A stretch of DNA of 64,000 nucleotides from Planctomycetota bacterium (GTDB taxonomy: Bacteria > Planctomycetota > Phycisphaerae > Phycisphaerales > UBA1924), in the NCBI GenBank assembly GCA_018242625.1, contig JAFEBO010000001.1:1-64000 (forward strand), in the 5' to 3' direction. A model generated the notes under the pieces. That model was not told the origin of the DNA and ran no database searches. It saw only the letters and a list, made by a program, of their open reading frames with translations. Of the stretch, positions 56,272 through 63,533 are shown in pieces; position 1 is the first letter of the stretch; every line of letters begins with the position of its first letter. A program made the translations under genes and the position numbers.

Positions 56272-56952
56272 GTGGCCACTCGCTACCTTTACAACACCAA
56301 TGGCACGTATGTGGCATTCCTCTATGGACGCAACTTGTTTTCGCCCACATCAAAGTGGCTTGGATACATTTCATCGGGTAATCGCGTCCATTCGCCGACC
56401 GGTGATTTTTTGGGCTATCTGCTAGATGACGACAGAGTCGCCAAGAATACGCTTGAAGTCCCGACTATTCGGCTTATCCCACCAATACCGCCGATTCCGC
56501 CTATTCCTCCCTTGCCGCCATTGCCAAGGCTTCCTCAACTTCCGTTGCCGTCACCGTGGGTAGATATCTTCCTGCACGGCGTAGCCCCTGCACCGCCCAC
56601 TAGAACAGGGCCAATTTCTGCCGACGCCCACAGTGTATTGAACAAGATGCTTTATGCTTATGACAAGACTCCCCTTGGAATTGTGTCATTGAACAAGTAC
56701 GACACTAATTCTATTGCAAATAGATACGGAACCTTTGGCAGTCGATATAACTCGAACTCTATCCTGAACAAGTACGGCACTTACGGAAGCGACTATAGTA
56801 GTTTGTCTCCTTTCAATAAATACACTTCTACTCCACCGTTTATTGAGTCGAATACGGGAACGGTGTATTGGGTTAGCGCAAACCGGTGGCTTCGCCCGCG
56901 GATTGACCCGGATTCGATCTTGGCAGTTATCGGCAGAAGTAGAGATGACTGA
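56272..56952 (+). CDS. Beta-flower-like protein with Pro-rich and Tyr/Gly repeats
   Basis: A 226-residue protein starting at GTG 56272, preceded by GAGGAGG eight bases upstream. The N-terminal 58 residues (YNTNGTYVAFLYGRNLFSPTSKWLGYI...) resemble the four-fold beta-flower fold of repeated VAF/GYI hairpins. It is followed by a Pro-rich linker (about 66-94, an IPPIPPIPP motif repeated), a C-terminal region with repeated NKYGTYGSDYSS-like units at about 139-185 (consensus NxYGTxGSxYxSxSIxN) and a final wall of PPFIESN. I recognise the pattern from uncharacterised bacterial proteins and cannot give a function. Two bases after the previous gene's stop, in the same operon-like run. Confidence 0.7.
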   Translation: MATRYLYNTNGTYVAFLYGRNLFSPTSKWLGYISSGNRVHSPTGDFLGYLLDDDRVAKNTLEVPTIRLIPPIPPIPPIPPLPPLPRLPQLPLPSPWVDIFLHGVAPAPPTRTGPISADAHSVLNKMLYAYDKTPLGIVSLNKYDTNSIANRYGTFGSRYNSNSILNKYGTYGSDYSSLSPFNKYTSTPPFIESNTGTVYWVSANRWLRPRIDPDSILAVIGRSRDD

Positions 56953-57216
56953 GTCGGCGCGATGGGTATGAAGGCCTGCTGCTCCCGGCGGGTGGCACCA
57001 CTCAGCCTCCCCCAACTGAACAACGAAATGACGTGCCACCACTCACGGTTCCTCCGTGAGTGGTGCGGACGTCGTTGCGTACCCGTTGAACACCCGATCT
57101 CCGTCTCTCCTCATTCCGAGACTCCTCCCCGGTCCGACCCGTCTTTCCACCTCGCAACCCCACCACCACTCGTGGAGGAACCACGAGTGGTGGCACGGAT
57201 TCGGTAATCTGAGATC
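56953..57216. repeat. REP-like hairpins upstream of the transposase
   Basis: Two palindromes in inverted orientation. First, CACCACTCACGG / CCGTGAGTGGTG (57037-57048, 57054-57065), loop TTCCT. Second, CCACCACTCGTGG / CCACGAGTGGTGG (57163-57175, 57181-57193), loop AGGAA. The loops are complementary, so the elements face each other, a common REP arrangement. They sit directly before the transposase gene, which is the enzyme class that recognises such hairpins. Confidence 0.8.
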
Positions 57217-57798
57217 GTGCCGGAGTCTGAACCGAAACCGATCAGAAAGCAACTCCATCGCCGCGAGGGCGGGATTCGGTTTGTCACGTTCTCGTGTCAG
57301 CGGCGGCTTCCCCTGCTCAGCAAGGCCGGCTCGCGAAACGTCTTCGTTGAATCTCTCTACGCGGCACGCGCGAAGTTTGGCTTTCCGCTGTACGCCTGGG
57401 TCGTCATGCCCGAGCACGTGCATCTGATGATGATGGCCACCGAGGAAGCCCCGCTGCCGCGGATCCTGCAGTTCATCAAGCAGTCGGCGGCACAGCAGAT
57501 CCTCGGGCGATGGAAAGAGATGAACGCGCCGATCCTCGGCAAACTGATTTCGTACACCGGACGGCCGCGCTTCTGGCAAGCGGGAGGCGGGTTCGATCGC
57601 AACGTGCGCACCCTCGAAGAACTGCTGCACGAAATCCGGTATATCCATCGCAATCCGGTCGAACGCGAACTGTGCTTCCTCACCGAATCGTGGGAATGGT
57701 CGAGCGTGCACTGGTGGATGAAGAAGTCGGGGGCGCTCCCGTGCGAGTATCCGCCGTTTCACGAGCAGGCGTTTGCGAACTGGAAGGGGTTCAAGTAA
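57217..57798 (+). CDS. REP-associated tyrosine transposase (Y1 HUH family)
   Basis: A 193-residue Y1-type transposase of the IS200/RAYT group. The metal-binding HUH motif is HVH (H67, H69, in VMPEHVHLMM), and the catalytic Tyr is Y142 (EIRYIHRNPVERE). The RAYT family cuts and rejoins hairpin REP DNA as single strands. The frame is intact and the gene is flanked by hairpins of one family at 57037-57193 and 57902-57929. The nearby groEL-TIR island and the coding sequences differ in composition, consistent with transfer. Confidence 0.92.
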   Translation: MPESEPKPIRKQLHRREGGIRFVTFSCQRRLPLLSKAGSRNVFVESLYAARAKFGFPLYAWVVMPEHVHLMMMATEEAPLPRILQFIKQSAAQQILGRWKEMNAPILGKLISYTGRPRFWQAGGGFDRNVRTLEELLHEIRYIHRNPVERELCFLTESWEWSSVHWWMKKSGALPCEYPPFHEQAFANWKGFK

Positions 57799-58385
57799 CT
57801 GAGGCGGGCGCGCTTTCGCGTGCTTTCCATTACTTTGAAGAGTGGAAAGCCCGCCGCGGTTCTGATCGCGACGGGAATTTGAATGTCGTCGTTGCAAACC
57901 GCACCACCCGCGTAGGAACGCGGGTGGTGGCACGAAATGAATGGCGGGAAAGCAGGCGATGGTGGGTGGTGCCACCCGCCGTTGGAACCTCGGCGGAAGC
58001 GTTGGACTCGAGCGGGGTGGCACCGACCCCGTGCCACAGACCTTGGCTCTGCAAGGTCCGTGCCCGTTGAACGACCTCACCCGACCCATACCGACCTCGC
58101 CGAGCCGAGTTCAGCGGCACGGCCCGGCGGGTGGCACTGACCTCGTTCTTCCCGGTGAGCCCGAAACCCACCCCATGCGCCGTGCCACTGACCTCGGCTC
58201 TGAGAGGTCAGTGTGTCTTTCCGTCTTCCTTCGTCCCGTCCCAAACCCACTGATCTTGCAAAGCCAAGATCAGTGGCACGACATCAATGCCACCCGCCAC
58301 ATCGTCAATGCCACCTGCCCTGTTCCTCGTCAAACACATCGTCGTCCTCGAACTCCGATCCCATCCACATGCAGAATGGCTACAC
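57799..58385. repeat. REP-rich intergenic region downstream of the transposase
   Basis: No gene; several palindromes. Same family as the transposase-flanking copies: CACCACCCGCGT / ACGCGGGTGGTG (57902-57913, 57918-57929), loop AGGA. A second family with a CACTGACC-type stem: GACCTTG/CAAGGTC (58039-58045, 58052-58058), CACTGACCTC / GAGGTCAGTG (58186-58195, 58204-58213), and CCACTGATCTTG / CAAGATCAGTGG (58247-58258, 58265-58276). The GTGCCAC word recurs around many of them, and copies recur at 60585-60675. Confidence 0.8.
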
Positions 58386-59054
58386 CTACGGATCAAGCGG
58401 TCGTGCGACCGTCGGTTCATTCATTGAATCCGCGATCCATCCTTTCCATTGAACGCTTCCGTCGATGAGGAGCCGGTTCTGCCCCACCACCGGCCCCAAA
58501 CCCGATGTATGGCCGCGAAAATCCAAGTCCTCAAACACCGGTGAAAGCCGTGCCTGCCCGCCTTCGTATTCAAACGTCACCGGACGCGACCAACGCGGAA
58601 TGATGGTGCTCGTAGCGAGATCGGTCATCCACTCGCCAGCAAAGTAGTCGTAGCTGTAGCCGTGTCGAAACCAGAACAGGCGGTCCGCCGGACAGGTGTA
58701 TGGTGGATTACGTGCATACCTCCCCTCATCCGCTCGCTTGCCGAACGGCTTGTCCAGATACGGTTCGAGCAAACGGCAAGCAATGCTGCGATCAGGGTCC
58801 CAGGCGTAGTACGTTGGAGCCGCAGGAAGGAATCCCGCGTTTTCGTTATCCATGTACATGCGAAGCGCCGAGCCGATGCTGTGCAGCTGCGCAGAGCAAA
58901 CGGCGATTCGCCCGCTCCTTCGGGCGGCCCCGAGCGAAGGAATCATCAACACGATCAACATCGAGACAACTGCGAGAACGACCACAAGTTCAAGGAGCGT
59001 GAAGGCACGTGCTGGCCGAAATCGCGGCGGCATTGGTTTCTCAATGATCGCCAC
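58386..59054 (-). CDS. Prepilin-leader protein (type II pseudopilin-like)
   Basis: A 222-residue protein with a prepilin-peptidase cleavage signal: ARAFTLLELVVVLAVVSMLIVLMIPSLGAARRSGR, i.e. a basic leader, cleavage before Phe, then a long hydrophobic helix. Downstream is a planctomycete-style (DUF1559-like) body with CPADRLFWFRHGYSY and DGSVQWKGWIADS. The GTG at 59054 is used; an ATG at 59033 is also possible. It begins 3 bases after the stop of the neighbouring secreted protein gene, so both are in one operon. Confidence 0.88.
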   Translation of the reverse strand: MAIIEKPMPPRFRPARAFTLLELVVVLAVVSMLIVLMIPSLGAARRSGRIAVCSAQLHSIGSALRMYMDNENAGFLPAAPTYYAWDPDRSIACRLLEPYLDKPFGKRADEGRYARNPPYTCPADRLFWFRHGYSYDYFAGEWMTDLATSTIIPRWSRPVTFEYEGGQARLSPVFEDLDFRGHTSGLGPVVGQNRLLIDGSVQWKGWIADSMNEPTVARPLDP

Positions 59055-59057
59055 GAA

Positions 59058-59672
59058 TCATGGCGGTCCGACGTTTTTTCTATACGCTTCCGTCTTATCG
59101 AATTGTTCCAATGCCCTTTCGGCAGCCAATTTTGCCTGCGTCGCGGGGTCAGATTTTGCGATCTGCTCGACTTTTTGGCGAATGGCGGGGTCGGCAAGCC
59201 ATTTCTTGCTCCAACAGAACCCGATCGCCACCTGCCGCATTCGCCAAGCCCCGTGGTCCAGGCACGCCTTTACGAGGTCGTCAAGACGTTTCGCCTGTGC
59301 CGGAGTTGGCGGCGGATCGAATGGCATATCTCCCGCCAATGCCAACGCCCAACGGGGTGCCATGACCGGATCGTTTTGGCTATTCACCTTGGCCAACGCA
59401 ACGCGTTCACAAAGATCAATGTCTTCGTCACTGATCGACTTTTTTTCAGCGACAAGGATTTCTTTGACCCTTGCCGTGTCCCACTCGGGAGTGCCGCGGG
59501 CAAAAGTGCTCGCAGCGGGAACGGCAGTCGGAGCCGTCGGCTTTACTTCGCCGACGGCCCCGCCGCTCGCCGGGGTTATCCACTTAGACCGCTCGAAGCG
59601 CGTCGAAACAAGGGCCGTGCCAGCAATCACCGCGCAGACGATGGCGATCGCAATAGTGGTTGACTTCTTCAT
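59058..59672 (-). CDS. Secreted hypothetical protein
   Basis: A 204-residue exported protein: basic N-terminus, a hydrophobic core (TTIAIAIVCAVIAGTALV), then a Pro/Ala/Thr-rich linker and a mostly helical domain (VKEILVAEKKSISDEDIDLCERVALAKVN). Cysteine content is low. The start at ATG 59672 is clear. It lies between the Cys-rich peptide gene (upstream on this strand) and the pseudopilin gene. No recognised family. Confidence 0.75.
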   Translation of the reverse strand: MKKSTTIAIAIVCAVIAGTALVSTRFERSKWITPASGGAVGEVKPTAPTAVPAASTFARGTPEWDTARVKEILVAEKKSISDEDIDLCERVALAKVNSQNDPVMAPRWALALAGDMPFDPPPTPAQAKRLDDLVKACLDHGAWRMRQVAIGFCWSKKWLADPAIRQKVEQIAKSDPATQAKLAAERALEQFDKTEAYRKNVGPP

Positions 59673-59694
59673 CGAGAACCCCGACTCCTACCGG

Positions 59695-59820
59695 CTAGGT
59701 GTGTGGGAACTTCTTGGCACACGCGTCCTGACAATCCAAGTTGTCGTTCGTATCAGTGCAGTGTTGCGAACAACACGAGTAGCAGCCGGAAACTGTAGTT
59801 GTGCTCGCGCAATTGTTGGG
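59695..59820 (-). other. In-frame Cys-rich continuation beyond the amber codon
   Basis: Directly after the TAG at 59821-59823, in the same frame, 41 more codons are open and end at TAG 59695-59697. They encode a Cys-rich stretch with seven cysteines (PNNCASTTTVSGCYSCCSQ, then HC, DC and AC). The continuation joins naturally to the secreted N-terminus of the frame before the stop. It may be a one-base loss in a longer gene, a readthrough product, or a recent pseudogene. Confidence 0.65.
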
Positions 59821-59964
59821 CTAGCAGGCCGGCGCCGTAGTCATGTTCTCGTCGTCTGGCGGGGCAGGCGCGTGATCATCGGCAAGCGCCACGGCCCCGA
59901 CTGCGATGCCAACGCTCAGCACCGCAACCCCAAGTCGAACTCGCGCCCTATCGAACTTGAACAT
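59821..59964 (-). CDS. Small secreted peptide, probably amber-interrupted Cys-rich protein
   Basis: A 47-residue reading from ATG 59964, supported by GGAGA about 6 bases upstream. It contains a signal peptide (RVRLGVAVLSVGIAVGAVALADD) followed by DHAPAPPDDENMTTAPAC and then a TAG stop. The frame continues beyond the stop into a Cys-rich segment (see 59695-59820), so the full product may be 89 residues with eight cysteines. The gene overlaps the MauE-like gene by 17 bases, which agrees with an operon that handles disulfide-rich proteins. Confidence 0.6.
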   Translation of the reverse strand: MFKFDRARVRLGVAVLSVGIAVGAVALADDHAPAPPDDENMTTAPAC

Positions 59965-60388
59965 TCGCAATCTCCTTGGCGGGCTCATTCGCCCACCGCA
60001 ACCAAATGGAAAGAAGCCCGACGCACAAAACGGCGCACGTTGCGCCGAGTGTCGCATGAACCAGTCGCGGCGGAAGCAACGCGGAGCCGCTGCCAGCGAC
60101 GCAAGGACATCCAAGTGGTGTGACCTTTACCAATTCGTAAGTGTGAACCACCACATAAGCAAGAAACACGGCGGCAGCCATCGCCGCGGCTCCTGGGAAT
60201 CGAAGGCAAAGCGCGAGTCCCGTCCCGATCTCAATGACCGCGATCCCTCGCGCAAGAGGAATAACGATTGCAGCTCGCCAAGTGACCCGTGTAGCGAGAT
60301 ATTCCTCCAATGCACCGGGATGCCACAAATTCGAAACCCCTCCGATGAGGAGGAGACCGACGGCAACGATAATTACAAGCCTCGCCAT
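59948..60388 (-). CDS. MauE/DoxX-like membrane protein
   Basis: A 146-residue membrane protein with four helices and a clear DoxX/MauE-like plan: VIIVAVGLLLIGGVSNL, AAIVIPLARGIAVIEIGTGLAL, and a Cys-containing loop VKVTPLGCPCVAGSGSALL (CPC motif) ahead of the last helix. MauE-type proteins support disulfide formation in methylamine dehydrogenase maturation and similar periplasmic redox tasks. The adjacent overlapping gene encodes a Cys-rich secreted peptide, a meaningful pairing. Start ATG 60388. Confidence 0.85.
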   Translation of the reverse strand: MARLVIIVAVGLLLIGGVSNLWHPGALEEYLATRVTWRAAIVIPLARGIAVIEIGTGLALCLRFPGAAAMAAAVFLAYVVVHTYELVKVTPLGCPCVAGSGSALLPPRLVHATLGATCAVLCVGLLSIWLRWANEPAKEIANVQVR

Positions 60389-60707
60389 GTAGAATTTAGC
60401 CCCCCCACCATGACAGCGGATTTGGTGGCACCGAATCGAGAGGTTTGCCAGCGTGACGCGCTCATATCACTACATGATACATTTTTCCCGACACCGTTTT
60501 CATGTTGCATGAACATATTCCATTCCATAACTTTGTGGCTTTGTGTGGCTGTTGTGTTCGGTGGCAAGTGGTACTGCCCTTTCCCCGGGCCACAGACCTC
60601 GGCTCCCCCGATGTCAGTGTGCCTTTGTCCTTCTTCAGCCCAAGATCCCTGACTTTGCTGAGCCAAGTCAGCGGCACAATGTCAAGCGCCCTGCCGGCCC
60701 ACTCCCC
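60389..60707. repeat. Intergenic region with further REP-like hairpins
   Basis: No gene seen. It contains CTGACTT / AAGTCAG (60649-60655, 60665-60671) and an imperfect CACAGACCTCGG / ... / GTCAGTGTGCC pair around 60591-60621, both of the second REP family found at 58186-58276. A repeated CTTTGTGGCTTTGTGTGGC motif lies at about 60530-60550. The region must also hold the promoter of the MauE-like gene. Confidence 0.6.
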
Positions 60708-61778
60708 CTACAACCCCAACTCCTTGACCAACGCCTCTCCATCCTGCCGCGCTTTCAGCTTCTCGCGCAAAGACCGGACGATCACGTCGATCCGCACCCC
60801 TTCGTTGTTCTTCCAGGTCCCGTCTCTGTTCCGCTCGCCCACCGAGTGGTGGAGCGCCACCAGCTCCCACTGGTTGTTGAACACCGGCGAACCCGACGAA
60901 CCCGGCTCGGTGTCCGTCGTGTACCGGATGAAGTTCTCCTTGACCCCTTCGAGTTCCACCCGATTGTCCTGAATGGCCACCCGCTTAAAGCCTCCGAGCG
61001 GATGCTGAATGATGTTCACGATCATTCCATTCGCGCAGAGAACTCCGTCGTTCAAAGGGATCGATCCCCAGAACACGCCGGGCGCAAAGGTCGCCACTCG
61101 CTCGGCGCCATCCAGCATCCTCGCCATCGGCTTGAGCCGCACAAGCGTGTAGTCGAGCGCCTTGTCGGTCACAATGAGGTCGGTGATGGGATAGGTGTCT
61201 GTCGGGCCGACGCCCCCTGAAGCGCTCTCCTGAAAATTGAACTGAAGCTCCATGCTCGCCGCGGCAGTCTCATCGGGAATGACGTGGTTGTTCGTGATCA
61301 GGAGAGTGTCCGAGACCAGAAACCCCGTCCCGATGCCCATCCCCACCGCTCCCCCCTGGTACGCCTTGCGAAGCGTCACCCGCCCCACCGCCTTCTGCGT
61401 TCTCAGCGCCTGCTGAAGAAACGAAATGGGCAGCAGGTTGTCCACGCCGATGATCCGCTCGGGAAGCGGCAGAGCGTCATAAGCGACCACATTACCCTGA
61501 CCCACGATCGCCCGCGCAAGCCCCGGACGGTCGCTCGAAAGACTTGCCGTGGTCAGCCTTGGTTCCGCCTGAGTTCGAATCTGGGTCCACAAATAGGTGA
61601 GCGATCCCGCCTGCTTGTCGGTCATCTTCTCCATCTCGGCCTTGAGCTGCCTTGTCGTCAGCTCTTTCTCCGCGGCGTCTCGCCCCGGTATCTCCGGCGC
61701 CCCCTTCTCCTGCGGCTCGGCCCACGCGAGCACCGCACCTGCGACGATCGCGCACAACGTACCCGTCGACGTCTTCAT
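60708..61778 (-). CDS. Secreted trypsin-like serine protease
   Basis: A 356-residue exported protease. It has a signal peptide (CAIVAGAVLAWAEP), a 110-residue helical propeptide-like region and a chymotrypsin-fold domain with a complete triad: H165 (ITNNHVIPD), D209 (ALDYTLVRL) and S297 (GSSGSP, oxyanion Gly). The context (VVLKENG-like GVKENFIRYTTDTEPGSSGSPVFNNQWELVALHH) is typical of planctomycete stress proteases. Start ATG 61778 has GAGGGGAA in front. Substrate unknown. Confidence 0.92.
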   Translation of the reverse strand: MKTSTGTLCAIVAGAVLAWAEPQEKGAPEIPGRDAAEKELTTRQLKAEMEKMTDKQAGSLTYLWTQIRTQAEPRLTTASLSSDRPGLARAIVGQGNVVAYDALPLPERIIGVDNLLPISFLQQALRTQKAVGRVTLRKAYQGGAVGMGIGTGFLVSDTLLITNNHVIPDETAAASMELQFNFQESASGGVGPTDTYPITDLIVTDKALDYTLVRLKPMARMLDGAERVATFAPGVFWGSIPLNDGVLCANGMIVNIIQHPLGGFKRVAIQDNRVELEGVKENFIRYTTDTEPGSSGSPVFNNQWELVALHHSVGERNRDGTWKNNEGVRIDVIVRSLREKLKARQDGEALVKELGL

Positions 61779-61837
61779 GCCATTCCCCTCATTTCTGATC
61801 GCTCAGAAACCCCGCTTGCCGGTCGGCAAGCAGCGCC

Positions 61838-62629
61838 TCAGTCTGCGCGAACGCTCTCGAACGCGTCTCCCACCTTCATGCCGCCCACGGACAGGAGGCC
61901 CTCGTTCCTCCCCGACTCGATAACGATCGGCAGCGCCCGATATCCGATCGGCAGCGGCTTGTCGTACTTGAACACCAGCGTCCGGTCGCCCTTGTGGCCG
62001 CCCGACACTTGCGCCTTCACGCCTTTGACCGTGGCACTCACATCCGCCGAAAAGCCGCTCGTGCTATGAACCGTGGCGTCCACCGTTGCTTCCATCGTCT
62101 GCATCACCAGGAACACCTTTCTCTGTCCCGACGACGCAATGCGGGCCGATTCCTCCGGTGTCAGCGCATCCAGATACTTGCGCGCGATTTCCTTCGCTCT
62201 TGCGATCTGCTCCAGCGCCGTCCCGTCTCCATCCGCTGTTGGCATGGAGCAAATGCTCACCGTCGGGAACGTGATGTCTACGTCCTTTCCTCCGTTCGCT
62301 TTGATGGAAGCGCTTGCATCCGCAATCGCGGAGAGCCCGGGAATCTGCGGGAGTCCGGCGCTCAGCCCCAGGTTCCAGCTCGAAGTGCCGAACTCGCGCA
62401 CGGCGTTGCTCTCAGCGCACGACGGGTCCGGCACTTTGATCGGCAGCGGCTGGAAAGTCCCGCGCTCCACGTACACCAGTTGCCCCGGCTTGAGCGGATC
62501 AACGATCTCGAGGTTGCAGGACCATCCGTTCGCCTTCATGATGCCGCACGGCGTTCGCACGCAGCCGGTCAGCGCCGCCGCCAGGATCATGCCCAGAACC
62601 AGCTTCATAACGCGTTGAACTGCTTCCAT
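61838..62629 (-). CDS. Lipoprotein, hypothetical
   Basis: A 263-residue lipoprotein. ATG 62629, with GGAG about 10 bases upstream, leads to a signal peptide ending LTGC (Cys about residue 23); the longer in-frame reading is low complexity. The mature part has beta-rich sequence (TFPTVSICSMPTADGDG, SASIKANGGKDVDITF) and a helical stretch (QIARAKEIARKYLDALTPEESARI). No recognised family. It lies 59 bases upstream of the protease gene on the same strand, so the two may be co-transcribed, and divergent from the membrane-anchored gene. Confidence 0.75.
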   Translation of the reverse strand: MEAVQRVMKLVLGMILAAALTGCVRTPCGIMKANGWSCNLEIVDPLKPGQLVYVERGTFQPLPIKVPDPSCAESNAVREFGTSSWNLGLSAGLPQIPGLSAIADASASIKANGGKDVDITFPTVSICSMPTADGDGTALEQIARAKEIARKYLDALTPEESARIASSGQRKVFLVMQTMEATVDATVHSTSGFSADVSATVKGVKAQVSGGHKGDRTLVFKYDKPLPIGYRALPIVIESGRNEGLLSVGGMKVGDAFESVRAD

Positions 62630-62849
62630 TTTTCCACTCCCGAGATTGTGTGAGGCTCCATTGACAACAGTCGGCGCACTTTGCATCGGACCATCCACGA
62701 GAGGCATGGCCATGCAAGTGCCGAAGCGTTCTTCCCCGCTTCGTGAATTCACTCTAATTGCTTTCAACACACACGGATGTGGAATCTTGCCGCTACTTTC
62801 CACAGCCTTGTGGAGCGCCGCAGCCGACTTTCGCGAATCTCTCCCTCCA

Positions 62850-63533
62850 ATGCTCTATCTCCTCGCCGGCCTCGTCGCCCTGGTCGTACTTGTCTCGCTG
62901 CCGAGGCTGGTCCGATCGCAACCAAAGTCCGCCCGCACCCGTGTCCTGACGCCCGAGGAAACCGCCGCCGACGCCGCGCCGCCCGGAACAGTTTCAGGGT
63001 CCGACGACCCCGGCCGCTGGAACAAGCTCGTTCAGCAACTCCGCGAACTCGGCTTCTTTGAGCATCTCCCGCCGGACCAGATCGAGCAATCGATGAGGCA
63101 ATGCGTCGAAATGCACTGGCTCTTTGAAGGAGAGGAAGAGCGATCCTTTTTCGCTGATGCGGAAGACCTTGCCGAGGGCGGCATCGGCCGATGGCTGCAG
63201 CAGAGCGTCGCCCCACGCCTCGAACACAAAAAGATCCCGATGCCGGCGATTGAAGAGTCGTACAGCGAGGACGCGTACACCGTCCAGATCGGGCCGCGCA
63301 AGTACACCGTTCACACGGAACAGGATGACGACCTCACGAAGTGGAAAAACGGCTGCGTGCACGCGATCCGGATCGTCAATGACCTCCTGACCGACGCGAA
63401 TCATCCGGAGCGGCTCTTCTGGCTTCACGGCGCCGAGGACGGCCTCGTCGCGTTCCTCACCCCTGCCATGTTCGAACGAATCACGCTTGCGCGTGTCATC
63501 CCGAGCGGCAGTTGGCCGTACGCGCAGACGTGA
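62850..63533 (+). CDS. Membrane-anchored hypothetical protein
   Basis: A 227-residue protein. ATG 62850 is chosen because it starts a membrane helix (MLYLLAGLVALVVLVSL); longer in-frame readings are Cys- and Pro-rich. A short linker is followed by a helix-rich domain (LRELGFFEHLPPDQIEQSMRQCVEMHWLFEGEEERSFFADAEDLAEGG) and a beta-rich C-terminus. No family recognised. Function unknown. Confidence 0.75.
   Translation: MLYLLAGLVALVVLVSLPRLVRSQPKSARTRVLTPEETAADAAPPGTVSGSDDPGRWNKLVQQLRELGFFEHLPPDQIEQSMRQCVEMHWLFEGEEERSFFADAEDLAEGGIGRWLQQSVAPRLEHKKIPMPAIEESYSEDAYTVQIGPRKYTVHTEQDDDLTKWKNGCVHAIRIVNDLLTDANHPERLFWLHGAEDGLVAFLTPAMFERITLARVIPSGSWPYAQT

Noticed and set aside
54600..57000. CD-NTase cyclase expected for a CBASS or Pycsar system
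   Set aside because: No protein with the GS...DxD nucleotidyltransferase pattern is present in the island or its neighbours, so a standard CBASS/Pycsar call is not supported.
59821..59823. Selenocysteine or pyrrolysine readthrough at the TAG
   Set aside because: Selenocysteine uses TGA, and no PYLIS-like structure or pylT evidence is visible; mutation or ordinary readthrough is simpler.
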